From: Microbacterium lacus
GTDB lineage: Bacteria > Actinomycetota > Actinomycetes > Actinomycetales > Microbacteriaceae
Direction of reading: 5' to 3'
Length of the DNA: 64,000 nucleotides
Assembly (NCBI RefSeq): GCF_002812805.1
Contig: NZ_NMUM01000040.1
Span: 1 to 64,000 of the forward strand
The notes under the pieces were generated by a model. The model searched no databases. It was not told the DNA's origin and saw only the letters and a program-made list of their open reading frames with translations. A program made the position numbers and the translations under genes. This document shows, piece by piece, positions 34,099 through 44,361 of this stretch (within the stretch, counting starts at the first letter, position 1; each line of letters opens with the position of its first letter).

Positions 34099-34958
34099 GT
34101 GTCGGCTCCTTCGGCGAAAGCCTTGCCCAGGTATGCCTCGATGACGCGGGGATTGCGGCGCACCTCGTCGGGCGTGCCCTCGGCGATGACCCGGCCGTCG
34201 TCGAGCACCAGCACACGATCCGAGAGGGTCATCACGAGATCGAGCTTGTGCTCGACGAGCAGGATCGTCTGCCCCGCCGCCTTCAGGGCCAGCAGTTGCT
34301 GCAGCACCTCGGTGGTCTCGGTCTGGTTCATGCCCGCCGTCGGCTCATCGAGCACCAGCAGTTGGGGACGCGACACGAGCGCCCGAGCGATCTCGGTGCG
34401 GCGCCGGTTCGCGTACGACAGCGAGTACGCGTAGTCACCGCGACGGGGCGCGAGCCGCGACCCGAACCTGTCGAGTTCGGCGGTGACGCGCTCTTCGTCG
34501 TCGCGGTCCTGGCGCCGCCGGGCCGCGCCCGGAATCAGCGCCGACATCGTCTCGGCGAGCAGCGGAAACCAGCGGAGTCCCGGGATGCCGCGGAGTCTCG
34601 CGAAGGGACGACCCACCGTCTGTGCGGGCTCGAGGCCGACGAGCACGTTGTCCGCCACCGTGAGGTTTCCGATCACGCGCCCGTTTTGGAACGTGCGGGT
34701 CAGCCCGAGCCGTGCGATCTCGTGCGGCTTTCGGCCCGAGATCCGCTGCCCGTCGAGCTCGACGGTGCCCGCGTTGGCCCGCAGCACTCCGGTGATGATG
34801 TTCAGCGACGTCGTCTTCCCGCTGCCGTTCGGGCCGATGATCGACACGACCTCGCCGCGGCCGATGTCGAGCGAGACGTCGTCGACGACCGTCAGCCCGC
34901 CGAATCGCTTGAGCAAGCCCGTCGCGCGCAGCAACGGGGGCGTGCCGGTCGTGCTCAC
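34095..34958 (-). CDS. ABC importer ATPase (LivG-like), system 1, with altered signature motif
   Basis: A 287-residue ATPase with Walker A GPNGSGKT, Q-loop TFQNGRVI, Walker B LLVLDEPTAGMN and H-loop LVEHKLD. The ABC signature reads LSYANRRRTEIARAL where LivG proteins usually have LSYGQQRRLEIARAL, so the invariant Gly and the following Gln are Ala and Asn. Since that Gly contacts ATP gamma-phosphate across the dimer, this site may be weak, leaving the other site to power transport. The GTG at 34958 has GGGAGGGG upstream and overlaps the permease stop by 4 nt. Confidence 0.92.
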   Translation of the reverse strand: MSTTGTPPLLRATGLLKRFGGLTVVDDVSLDIGRGEVVSIIGPNGSGKTTSLNIITGVLRANAGTVELDGQRISGRKPHEIARLGLTRTFQNGRVIGNLTVADNVLVGLEPAQTVGRPFARLRGIPGLRWFPLLAETMSALIPGAARRRQDRDDEERVTAELDRFGSRLAPRRGDYAYSLSYANRRRTEIARALVSRPQLLVLDEPTAGMNQTETTEVLQQLLALKAAGQTILLVEHKLDLVMTLSDRVLVLDDGRVIAEGTPDEVRRNPRVIEAYLGKAFAEGADT

Positions 34959-36841
34959 GATGACCCCTCCCGGCGCGCGCGTCCGCCGCCCCGGACGGCA
35001 GTGGTGACACGTCCCCAGACCCGCGCGATCCGTTCGGAGTACGACCACAGACCCTGGGGGCGCCACAGGATGAGCACCAGCAGCAGCACGCCGTAGAACA
35101 ACAGCCGCCATTCGGCGAAGCCGCGGAAGAATTCGGGGATGCCGACGAGGATGATCGCGCCGATGATCGCACCCATCGGCGCACGCAGGCCACCGAGAAT
35201 CGCGATCGTGACCGCGAGCACCGACAGCGAGATGCCGAACTGCGCGGGCTCGATGAAGGTGACCTGCGAGGCGTAGAGCGCCCCGGCGAACCCGGCGAGC
35301 ACCGACCCGAGGCCGAAGGCGAGCGACTTGTACGCGGCCGGATGGATGCCCGAGGACGCGGCCGCGACCTCGTCCTCGCGCACGGCCGCCCAGGTCCTGC
35401 CGAGGTGCGAGGCGCCGAGGCGTCCGACCACGAAGACCGCGGCCACGAGGATCCCGAAGGTCAGCAGATACATCGCGGGCGCCGAAGAAAGCGTCAGCCC
35501 GAAGAGCGAGGGCCGCGGGATGCCGTAGATCCCGCGCGCGCCGTTCGTGATGGCGGGAAGATTCAGGGCCAGCGCGGCGATGAACGCGCCGGTGGCGAGC
35601 GTGGCCATCGACACATAGTGTCCGCGAAGACGCCACGTCGGCGCGGTCAGCGCGACGCTGAACACGGCCGCGAGCAATCCCGCGGCCCCGAAACTGGCCC
35701 AGAAGTCCCAGCCCGCCTTCGTCACGAGCAGCGCCGAGGTGTACGCGCCGATCGCGAGGGCACCCGCCTGTCCGAGCACGATCTGTCCCGCGAATCCACC
35801 CGCGATCGTCACCGACAGGGCGAAGAGCGCGTAGATCCAGACCAGCGCACCGGTCCGCAACAGGTAGTCGCTCGAGACGAGGGGCAGCAGCGCTCCGGCT
35901 CCGATCAGGATCACGGCGGGCCATCGGCCGAGCCGCAAGGGTCGTCCCGCGCCGAAGAAGGTGCCCGTCATCGGTTCGGTCGACAGCACGGGCACGCGGC
36001 CGAGGATGCCGCCCGGCCGGATCCAGAGCACGAGGATGAGAGAGCCGAAGGTGATGAGCTGGCGGACGGAATCGCCCCACAGCGCGACGCCGAACGCCTC
36101 GGCGATCCCGAGGACGAGTCCGCCGACGATGGCGCCCGGCAGCGAGCCGAGCCCGCCGATGGTGGCCGCCGCGAAGGCCTGGATGCCGGCGGTGAAGCCC
36201 ATCGTCGGCGAAACGTTGGAGAAGTACATCCCCACGAGCACGCCGGCGACGCCGCCCAGGGCGGAGGCGATCACGAACGAGATCGCCTGCACCCGATCGA
36301 CCGGCATGCCCATCTGGGCGGCGGCATCGCGATCCTGGGACGTGGCACGGATGGCCCGGCCGATGCGCGTGCGGGCAAGTAAGAGGGCGAGAGCGACGAC
36401 ACAGACGACGCTCACCCCGATGATCACGAGGGCGATGGTGCCGAAGCGGAATCCGAACAGCTCGAAGTTGCTGCGTTCGAGCAGCGACGGGAACCGACGC
36501 GTCTCGGCCCCGAAGACCCGTTGCGAGCTGTTGTCGAGGATGATGCCGATCGCGAACGTCGCGAGCAGCACGGCGATCCCGGGCGCGGAGCGCAACGGCC
36601 GCACCGCCACGAGGTAGATGACCCAGCCGAGCAGCGAGGTGAAGATCACGACGCCACCCAGCACGGCCCAGAGGGGCCAGCCGAGCACCGCCGCCAGGAA
36701 CCATCCGACCATCCCGCCGGCGGCGAAGACGGCGCCGTGGGCGAAGTTGACGATGTTCGAGACACCGAAGATCAGCGAAACGCCGACGGCCAGCAGCGCG
36801 TAGGTGCTGCCGCTCACGATTCCGGCGAGAAGGATGTCCAC
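34955..36841 (-). CDS. Fused LivH-LivM permease of ABC importer system 1
   Basis: A 628-residue protein joining both membrane subunits. Residues 1-290 are LivH-like (LAVGVSLIFGVSNIVNFAHG, coupling helix region GRAIRATSQDRDAAAQMG) and about 310-600 LivM-like (GGFAGQIVLGQAGALAIGAYTSALL, GRTWAAVREDEVAAASSGI), giving some 17-19 helices. Both coupling segments that dock onto the ATPases (RATSQDRDAA and VREDEVAA) are intact. The fusion fixes stoichiometry. ATP hydrolysis by the two downstream ATPases would drive uptake of the lipoprotein-bound ligand. Confidence 0.93.
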   Translation of the reverse strand: MDILLAGIVSGSTYALLAVGVSLIFGVSNIVNFAHGAVFAAGGMVGWFLAAVLGWPLWAVLGGVVIFTSLLGWVIYLVAVRPLRSAPGIAVLLATFAIGIILDNSSQRVFGAETRRFPSLLERSNFELFGFRFGTIALVIIGVSVVCVVALALLLARTRIGRAIRATSQDRDAAAQMGMPVDRVQAISFVIASALGGVAGVLVGMYFSNVSPTMGFTAGIQAFAAATIGGLGSLPGAIVGGLVLGIAEAFGVALWGDSVRQLITFGSLILVLWIRPGGILGRVPVLSTEPMTGTFFGAGRPLRLGRWPAVILIGAGALLPLVSSDYLLRTGALVWIYALFALSVTIAGGFAGQIVLGQAGALAIGAYTSALLVTKAGWDFWASFGAAGLLAAVFSVALTAPTWRLRGHYVSMATLATGAFIAALALNLPAITNGARGIYGIPRPSLFGLTLSSAPAMYLLTFGILVAAVFVVGRLGASHLGRTWAAVREDEVAAASSGIHPAAYKSLAFGLGSVLAGFAGALYASQVTFIEPAQFGISLSVLAVTIAILGGLRAPMGAIIGAIILVGIPEFFRGFAEWRLLFYGVLLLVLILWRPQGLWSYSERIARVWGRVTTAVRGGGRARREGSS

Positions 36842-36909
36842 GGTGTGTCCCCGTCATGCGTCTGTCCGGGCATCAGACGTGCGGATGCCCGGACAGACGG
36901 TGAAACAGA

Positions 36910-38067
36910 TTAGTCGGCCAGCTGGAATGCCCCGTCGCGGATGACGAGCGGGTACTGATCCGCATCAACGATACGTCGGTTGTCGGCGAAGGTGATCGGG
37001 CCGTACAGGATGGTCGGGAAGTCCTCGCCCTCGTCCAGCGCATCGCGCAGGCTCTGGCGGGTCAGTTCCCCGGCCTCCGCGGCGTCCGTGGCCGCCGCAG
37101 CCACCACGTTGAACGCGTCGTACGCGCGGATCGCGTAGTCCGAGGGGGTCTCGACGTCGTACTCGGCCGCGAAGTCGGTGATGAACTGCTGCACGGCCTC
37201 GTCCGGGTTCTCGGGGGTGAAGTAGCTGAGGGTCTGAACGCCCTCGGCGGCGTCACCGGCGAGCTCGATGAACTGCTGGTTGTAGATCGAGCTGATCCCG
37301 ACGATGGGAACGTCGATGCCCAGCTCGCGCGCCTGCGAGGCGATGAGCGCGCCGTCGGCGGCATACGAGATCAGAACGATCACCTCGGGGTCGGCATCGC
37401 TCGCGGCGAGGAGCAGCGGGCGGAAGTCGGTGCCCTCGGGGTTGTAGCCCGTCGTGTACACCTCGTCCAGGCCCGCCTCTTCGGCACCCTCCGAGAAGAA
37501 GCCGTGCGTGTTCACGCCCCAGTCGGTGTCGTGATAGAAAACGGCTGCGGTCGAACCCTGCTCGGCGGCGAACTCGGCGAGGCGCGGGGCCTCGTACTCC
37601 TGCGACACCCAGGTCGCGAAGATGAAGTCGCCCGGATCCGTCACCGTCGACGCGGAAGCCGAGAAGGCGAACTGCACGAGGCCGGCCGCCTGGTAGATCG
37701 GGCTCGCGGCGGCCGAGGCCGGCGTGCCGAAGTCACCGAGGACGGCGAGGATCGATTCGTCGTCGACGAACTTCTGCGCGACCGCCGGGGCCTGCGCGGG
37801 GTCGGCCTGCGTGTCTTCGTAGACGAGCTCGACCGGGCGGCCGTCGATGCCGCCCGCATCGTTCAGCTCGGAGAGAGCGAGCTCGAAGCCCTGCTCGAAG
37901 TATTCGCCGTACTGAGCCTGGTCGCCGGTCTGGGGCAGCGCGACGCCGAACGTGACGGGCTCGGCGGCCTGACCCTCGGGGGTTTCGCCTCCGGTGCTGC
38001 AGGCAGCCAGGCCCAGAGCCAGGACGGCGACGACGCCGAGGGCGGCGGTGCGGTGGAAGGAGGACAT
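36910..38067 (-). CDS. ABC importer substrate-binding lipoprotein, system 1
   Basis: A 385-residue periplasmic-binding-type lipoprotein of the LivJ/Peripla_BP_6 family. Signal peptide with lipobox LGLAAC at about residues 17-22, then VTFGVALPQTGDQAQYGEYFEQGFELALSEL in the usual start of lobe 1 and AAVFYHDTDWGVN at the lobe crossover. The ATG at 38067 has TGGAG nine nt upstream; longer frames run into the divergent promoter. It leads the operon (binding protein, permease, two ATPases, two CMD proteins). Ligand unknown; binding-site residues cannot be judged by eye. Confidence 0.93.
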   Translation of the reverse strand: MSSFHRTAALGVVAVLALGLAACSTGGETPEGQAAEPVTFGVALPQTGDQAQYGEYFEQGFELALSELNDAGGIDGRPVELVYEDTQADPAQAPAVAQKFVDDESILAVLGDFGTPASAAASPIYQAAGLVQFAFSASASTVTDPGDFIFATWVSQEYEAPRLAEFAAEQGSTAAVFYHDTDWGVNTHGFFSEGAEEAGLDEVYTTGYNPEGTDFRPLLLAASDADPEVIVLISYAADGALIASQARELGIDVPIVGISSIYNQQFIELAGDAAEGVQTLSYFTPENPDEAVQQFITDFAAEYDVETPSDYAIRAYDAFNVVAAAATDAAEAGELTRQSLRDALDEGEDFPTILYGPITFADNRRIVDADQYPLVIRDGAFQLAD

Positions 38068-38279
38068 AGGGATACTCCAGATGGTCGATGCTCGAGGCGC
38101 GTGCTGTGCGCGGATGGCGCCCGGGCGAGCGACATCACTCTCACGATAGGGATTGCGCGTACCGCGCGCTCGCCGGTTGACACACGCCGAAACACTCCGA
38201 CCAGAAGCCACCGGGCGGAAACCGAGCCGTCTTGGGGCTGACAGGATGGGAGCGGATGTCTCGGGCGGAGGAGAGCGGT
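38068..38279. promoter_or_regulatory. Divergent promoter region between ABC system 1 and the flavoprotein pair
   Basis: This 212-bp region must hold promoters in both directions. On the plus strand TTGACA at 38177-38182 is a good -35 hexamer, but I see no convincing -10 at the right distance. GC-rich palindromic patches (GCGCGTACCGCGCGC around 38157-38170) may be operator sites. Confidence 0.35.
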
Positions 38280-40148
38280 ATGACCGTGCAGGACGCGGGA
38301 TCCGCTGCCATCGCCGTTGTCGGTGCCAGCGTGCGGGGAACATCGGTCGTGGAGCGCCTGATCGCGAGCGCGCCCGAGCTGCTCGGCGAGACCCGCCTGA
38401 TCATCCACCTGATCGATCCGCATCCCCCGGGTTCGGGGCGGATCTGGCGTGCCGGCCAGTCGTCGCGGCTGATCATGAACACCGTGGCCGCCCAGTCGAC
38501 GCTCTTCACGGACGAGACGGTCGCGTGCGACGGGCCCCTCCGTCCGGGGCCCTCCCTCGCCGAATGGTGCGCGATGGTGACGCGGGATCCGAGCACGATC
38601 GGGACGGATGTCGCCGCGCAAGAGCTGGCCGACGTGCTCGCCGAGGCGGCCGGCACGCGGGACTGGTCATCGCCCAGTCGCCTGCTCTACGGCTACTACC
38701 TGCGCTGGTGCTTCGCGCGGATCGTGCGGGATCGCCCGACGAACATCGACGTTCGGGTCCATGCGGCGCGCGCCGTGGAGGTCTCGCCGACGACATCCGG
38801 ATTCACGGTCCTCCTGGACGACGGCGGAGAGGTGGCCGTGGCGGCCGTCGTACTCGCGCTCGGCTGGCTGCCGCGGGACGATACGCCCGGCCATCCGCGG
38901 GTCGTCTCCCCCGGCAACCCGATCGATCAGGACCTGGGCCCGATCGGGGCGGGCGACTCCGTTGCGATCCGAGGACTCGGGATGGGCTTCTTCGACACCC
39001 TGAGCCAGCTGACCGAGCAACGCGGCGGGCGGTTCGTCCCGACCGCCGACGGCTCGCATCGCTACGAGGCGTCGGGTCGTGAACCGCGGCTCATCGCGGG
39101 TTCTTCGCGCGGCGTGCCCTATCGGGCGAAACCGCAATTCGGCGCCGTCCCCTTCTTTCCCGAACAGCGCATCCTGCGCGCGGCGATCGACGAGTTGCGC
39201 GGGCGTCGACCGCTCGATTTCAACCTCGACATCCTGCCCCTCATCGAGCGGGATGCGGCCTTCGACTACTACGCGACGCTGGGCCGGGTGTCGCCGGCGA
39301 GCGTGCGCGACCTCGACGGGCTGTTGCGGGGCATCCGCGAGTCGCGGCGGCCGGTCGACGAGCTCGTCGATGCGCACCTGCGTGAGGGGTCGGACAGGCT
39401 CTCACTGGATGCGGCCGCCCGGCCCCTGACGGAGGAGGATCCGGCCGCGCCGATCGACGAGGCGGTCGCTCGAGCCGTGCGGCGCGACATCGCCGAGGCG
39501 GAGCGCGGCGCGGCGAGTCCGCTGAAGATGGCCCTGCACTCGTATGCCGCGGCGCGGTCCGCCCTGATCCCCCTCGTCGAGTTCGGCGGGTTGGATCCCG
39601 CGTCGTTCGCGGACTACCGGCGGTTCCTCGCCGTCGCGGCGTCCTTCGGGAGCGGCCCACCGCTCCGACGCGCTCGGGACCTCGTGGCCGCGCACGATGC
39701 CGGGCTGGTGCGCTTCGCGGGTCCGGGATTCGCGGCGCGACCGAACGACGACGGCATCGGCGTCGGCGCGGATCGGATGGCGGAGATCGAGACGGACTGG
39801 CTGGTCGAGGCGTGGCTGCCCGCCCCGACCGCGGTGCGGACCGGTGAACCGCTCGTCACGGCGCTCGTCGCGGCGGGGCTCGCCCGCCCGTGGCGCTTTC
39901 CCGACGGCCGGCCCTCCGACGCGCTCGACATCGTCCCGGCGAACGGCGGTCTCGTGTCCGTCGACGGATCGCCCACCCCGGGAATCTTCTCCGTCGGCGT
40001 CCCCCACGAGGACATCCGCGTCTTCACGATCATCGCGCCCGTGCCGGGCACGAACTCGTCCGTGCTGCGAGAGACGGATGCCGCGGCCCGCGCGGCGCTG
40101 CGTGTCGCGGCGGCCGCTGCCAACGTCGAAAGGAGCGTCTCGCCATGA
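38280..40148 (+). CDS. FAD/NAD(P)-binding protein (NAD_binding_9 family)
   Basis: A 622-residue flavoprotein-like enzyme. The N-terminal dinucleotide loop is AVVGASVRGTSVVERL (residues 12-27), followed by the family block HPPGSGRIWRAGQSSRLIMNT and a second nucleotide site near VVLALGWLPRDD and VAIRGLGMGFFD. This COG4529-like family has few characterised members, among them oxygenases of amino-acid-derived compounds. The ATG at 38280 has GGAGGAG 6 nt upstream, which settles the start against two earlier ATGs. Its stop overlaps the next flavoprotein start by 4 nt. It diverges from ABC system 1, which suggests that it processes the imported compound. Confidence 0.85.
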   Translation: MTVQDAGSAAIAVVGASVRGTSVVERLIASAPELLGETRLIIHLIDPHPPGSGRIWRAGQSSRLIMNTVAAQSTLFTDETVACDGPLRPGPSLAEWCAMVTRDPSTIGTDVAAQELADVLAEAAGTRDWSSPSRLLYGYYLRWCFARIVRDRPTNIDVRVHAARAVEVSPTTSGFTVLLDDGGEVAVAAVVLALGWLPRDDTPGHPRVVSPGNPIDQDLGPIGAGDSVAIRGLGMGFFDTLSQLTEQRGGRFVPTADGSHRYEASGREPRLIAGSSRGVPYRAKPQFGAVPFFPEQRILRAAIDELRGRRPLDFNLDILPLIERDAAFDYYATLGRVSPASVRDLDGLLRGIRESRRPVDELVDAHLREGSDRLSLDAAARPLTEEDPAAPIDEAVARAVRRDIAEAERGAASPLKMALHSYAAARSALIPLVEFGGLDPASFADYRRFLAVAASFGSGPPLRRARDLVAAHDAGLVRFAGPGFAARPNDDGIGVGADRMAEIETDWLVEAWLPAPTAVRTGEPLVTALVAAGLARPWRFPDGRPSDALDIVPANGGLVSVDGSPTPGIFSVGVPHEDIRVFTIIAPVPGTNSSVLRETDAAARAALRVAAAAANVERSVSP

Positions 40149-41257
40149 CCCGACGCGTCTCACATCTCGTCATCGGGGCCGGGGCGATGGGTCTCGCAAC
40201 GACGTGGCGACTCGCGCAACGGGGGTTCGCGCCGCTCGCGCTCGAGCAATTCGCCCGCGGGCACGCGCTCGGCGCGTCGCACGGCGCCACCCGCAACTTC
40301 AACGACGCGTATGCCGACCCCGACTACCTCGACCTGCTCGAGGCCGCGCGCGGCGGATGGTCCGACCTCGCCGCGCACGCGGACGGACCGCTGCTCGTCC
40401 TGCACGGTCTCGCCACGCACGGCGATGACGACGAGGTGGCACGCATCCACGATGCCCTCACGGCTCGCGGCGGCCGGCCCGAAGTGTCCACGGCGCGCGC
40501 GGCGGCCGAACGGTGGCCCGGCATGCGCTTCGACGGCTCGGTCCTCGTCTCGGAGGACGCCGGCGTCGTACGCTCGCAGGCCGCGCTCGCGGCGCTCGAG
40601 CGAGCGGCGCGCGCGGCCGGCGCGGACATCCGGTTCGGATCGCGGGTGACAGCCCTCGTAAACGCCGACGACGGCGTGCGCGTCGTCGTGTCCCACGGCG
40701 ACGAGCGGGAAGAGATCGTGGCGGACTGGGTCGTCGTGACGGCGGGCGCGTGGACCTCGCGGCTCATCGGGGATGCCGTGACCTTGCCGCTCCTCACCGT
40801 GACGGAGGAGAGTCCCGCGCACTTCCAGGCGACGCTGCCGGCCGAATGGCCGTCGTTCAATCACCTGTTGGCGCAGCGAGCCGCCGAGTATCCCGGCAAC
40901 ACATACGGCATGCCGACGCCCGGAGAGGGCGTCAAGGTCGGCTTCCACCGCGTCGGTGCGGTCGTCGACCCCGACGCCCGAACGTTCCGGCCCGTTCCCG
41001 CCCTGGACGCCCTCCTGCGTTCCTACGTGCGGGAGTGGTTTCCCGGGCTCGACGCGGAGAGCGGGGTGGGCATCAGCTGCACCTACACGTCGACCGATTC
41101 CGGCGACTTCGTCCTCGACCGGCGGGGGCGGATCGTCGTCGGCGCGGGGTTCTCGGGCCACGGGTTCAAGTTCACGCCCGCCATCGGCGACGTGTTGGCC
41201 GATCTCGCGACCGACCCCACCGCCGTGGCTCCGGCGTCGTTCCGCCTGCCCGCGTAG
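40145..41257 (+). CDS. FAD-dependent amine oxidase of the SolA (N-methyltryptophan oxidase/sarcosine oxidase) type
   Basis: A 370-residue DAO-family enzyme. FAD loop VIGAGAMGLATTWRLAQRG (about residues 9-27), then HALGASHGATRNFNDAY, which matches the MSOX/MTOX SSHGxxR region, and the C-terminal VGAGFSGHGFKFTPAIGD that closes on the flavin. In monomeric sarcosine oxidase a cysteine near KFxP...C anchors FAD covalently; no Cys is in the GFSGHGFKF segment here, while C at ISCTY (about 318) sits where that anchor usually lies. Expected chemistry: oxidation of a secondary amine to an imine with hydrogen peroxide production. It is translationally coupled to the preceding gene. Confidence 0.87.
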   Translation: MTRRVSHLVIGAGAMGLATTWRLAQRGFAPLALEQFARGHALGASHGATRNFNDAYADPDYLDLLEAARGGWSDLAAHADGPLLVLHGLATHGDDDEVARIHDALTARGGRPEVSTARAAAERWPGMRFDGSVLVSEDAGVVRSQAALAALERAARAAGADIRFGSRVTALVNADDGVRVVVSHGDEREEIVADWVVVTAGAWTSRLIGDAVTLPLLTVTEESPAHFQATLPAEWPSFNHLLAQRAAEYPGNTYGMPTPGEGVKVGFHRVGAVVDPDARTFRPVPALDALLRSYVREWFPGLDAESGVGISCTYTSTDSGDFVLDRRGRIVVGAGFSGHGFKFTPAIGDVLADLATDPTAVAPASFRLPA

Positions 41258-41260
41258 CTG

Positions 41261-41279
41261 CGCACCTGCCCGGGGTGCG
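41261..41279. terminator. Short hairpin between convergent oxidase and guaB genes
   Basis: CGCACC and GGTGCG enclose a 7-nt loop in the 27-bp gap between the two stops, a plausible bidirectional terminator; no T-run. Confidence 0.35.
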
Positions 41280-41284
41280 GCGGC

Positions 41285-42958
<1,674 letters not shown>

Positions 42959-43031
42959 TTACGCTCGTACCGTCGTCCATCGATGCCGATGCGACGCGAC
43001 CATCGGTTAACGGTGCCCGACTGGAGGATCT

Positions 43032-44354
43032 GTGAGTCCCACGACCGTTACGGCGAGACGTTCCCGCGGGGGGACTCTGCTCACCATAGGAGCACTCTTC
43101 GGCGTGCTCTTCGCGCTGATGAGCCTGACCGCATCCCCGGCCTTCGCGGCCGAGGACGACCCCTACCGCATCAGCGGCAACGTGCAGCTCGACGGTGCTC
43201 CCCTCGAGGGCATTCGACTCGTCATCGACGGCCCCGGCGGTGAGCAAGAAGTCGAGACGGATGCCGAGGGCCAGTGGCGCGTCGGCGTGCCCGAGCGCGG
43301 CGAGACCTACACGGTCACGCTCGACGAGGACACGCTGCCCGAGGGCATCGCGGTCGTCAACGACGAGGACGATACCCCCAACGAGCAAGAAGTCGAGATG
43401 GGCGCCGGTGGGCGCGTCACCGTCAACTTCTTCATCGGCGAGGGTGAGCGAAGCGTCACGAGCTTCGCCGACCAGCTCATCCAGCGCATCGTGCAGGGCC
43501 TGAGCTTCGGCCTCATGCTGGCCCTCGCGGCCGTCGGCCTGTCGCTCGTCTTCGGCACCACGGGCATCTCGAACTTCGCGCACGGCGAGATGGTCACTTT
43601 CGGCGCCGTCGTGGCGCTGACCCTCGTCGGACCGGCCAGCCTCGCGCTGCCGGTGTGGCTCGGCTTCCCGCTGGCGGTGATCCTCAGCGCGGGCCTCGGG
43701 CTCGTGCTGGACATGATCCTGTGGAGACCCCTGCGCCGAAGGCGAGTCGGTGTCGTTCAGCTCATGATCGTCAGCATCGGCCTGTCCCTCGCCCTCCGAT
43801 ACACGTTCCAGTTCTTCATCGGCGGCGGGACGAGCCAGCTCCCCTACGCATCCGAGCCGAAGATCCAGCTGTTCGGATCCGTGCAGATGAGCATCATCGA
43901 CATGGTCTCGATCGCGATCTCGATCATCGTCATCATCGCGTTCGCGGTCTGGCTCACGCGCAGCCGCCTCGGCAAGGCCACACGCGCGATCTCCGACAAC
44001 CCCTCGCTCGCCGCCGCCTCCGGCATCGACGTCGACTTCGTCGTCCGCGTCGTGTGGGTCATCGCCGGTGGGCTCGCGGGCCTCGCCGGCATCCTGTACG
44101 CCTACTACCGTCCCGGTATCAAGTGGGACATGGGGTCGCAGGTGCTGCTGCTGATGTTCGCGGCCGTCATCCTCGGCGGACTCGGTACCGCGTATGGTGC
44201 CCTGGTCGGCGCCATCATCGTCGGCCTGCTCGTCGAGGTCTCGAGCCTGTGGATCCCCGCCGACCTGAAGTACGCGAGCGCGCTCTTCATCCTCATCGTC
44301 ATCCTGCTGTTCCGACCGCAGGGCATACTCGGCCGACGCGAGAGAATAGGTTAG
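43032..44354 (+). CDS. livH: LivH-type ABC permease with a secreted N-terminal domain, system 2
   Basis: A 440-residue permease. Residues 1-40 are a signal peptide (ending ASPAFA-AE), about 45-140 form an extracellular beta-sandwich of the carboxypeptidase-regulatory/Cna-B kind (YRISGNVQLDGAPLEGIRLVI, TDAEGQWRVGVP), and 150-435 the LivH permease (LAAVGLSLVFGTTGISNFAHG; coupling helix GKATRAISDNPSLAAASGI). Ordinary LivH proteins are about 290-300 residues and lack the first 145. The extra domain would face outside and might assist the binding protein or contact the cell wall. GTG start with GGAGG 4 nt upstream. First gene of a four-gene operon. Confidence 0.9.
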   Translation: MSPTTVTARRSRGGTLLTIGALFGVLFALMSLTASPAFAAEDDPYRISGNVQLDGAPLEGIRLVIDGPGGEQEVETDAEGQWRVGVPERGETYTVTLDEDTLPEGIAVVNDEDDTPNEQEVEMGAGGRVTVNFFIGEGERSVTSFADQLIQRIVQGLSFGLMLALAAVGLSLVFGTTGISNFAHGEMVTFGAVVALTLVGPASLALPVWLGFPLAVILSAGLGLVLDMILWRPLRRRRVGVVQLMIVSIGLSLALRYTFQFFIGGGTSQLPYASEPKIQLFGSVQMSIIDMVSIAISIIVIIAFAVWLTRSRLGKATRAISDNPSLAAASGIDVDFVVRVVWVIAGGLAGLAGILYAYYRPGIKWDMGSQVLLLMFAAVILGGLGTAYGALVGAIIVGLLVEVSSLWIPADLKYASALFILIVILLFRPQGILGRRERIG

Positions 44355-44361
44355 GCGCACC

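Noticed and set aside
34959..36857. A single 920-codon frame ending in the LivG-type ATPase
   Set aside because: The first two thirds are a shadow of the fused permease in another frame; the ATPase starts at the GTG at 34958.
38068..38343. Upstream extension of the system 1 binding protein
   Set aside because: The extension is Arg-rich, lacks a signal peptide and crosses the divergent promoter; the signal peptide begins at the ATG at 38067.
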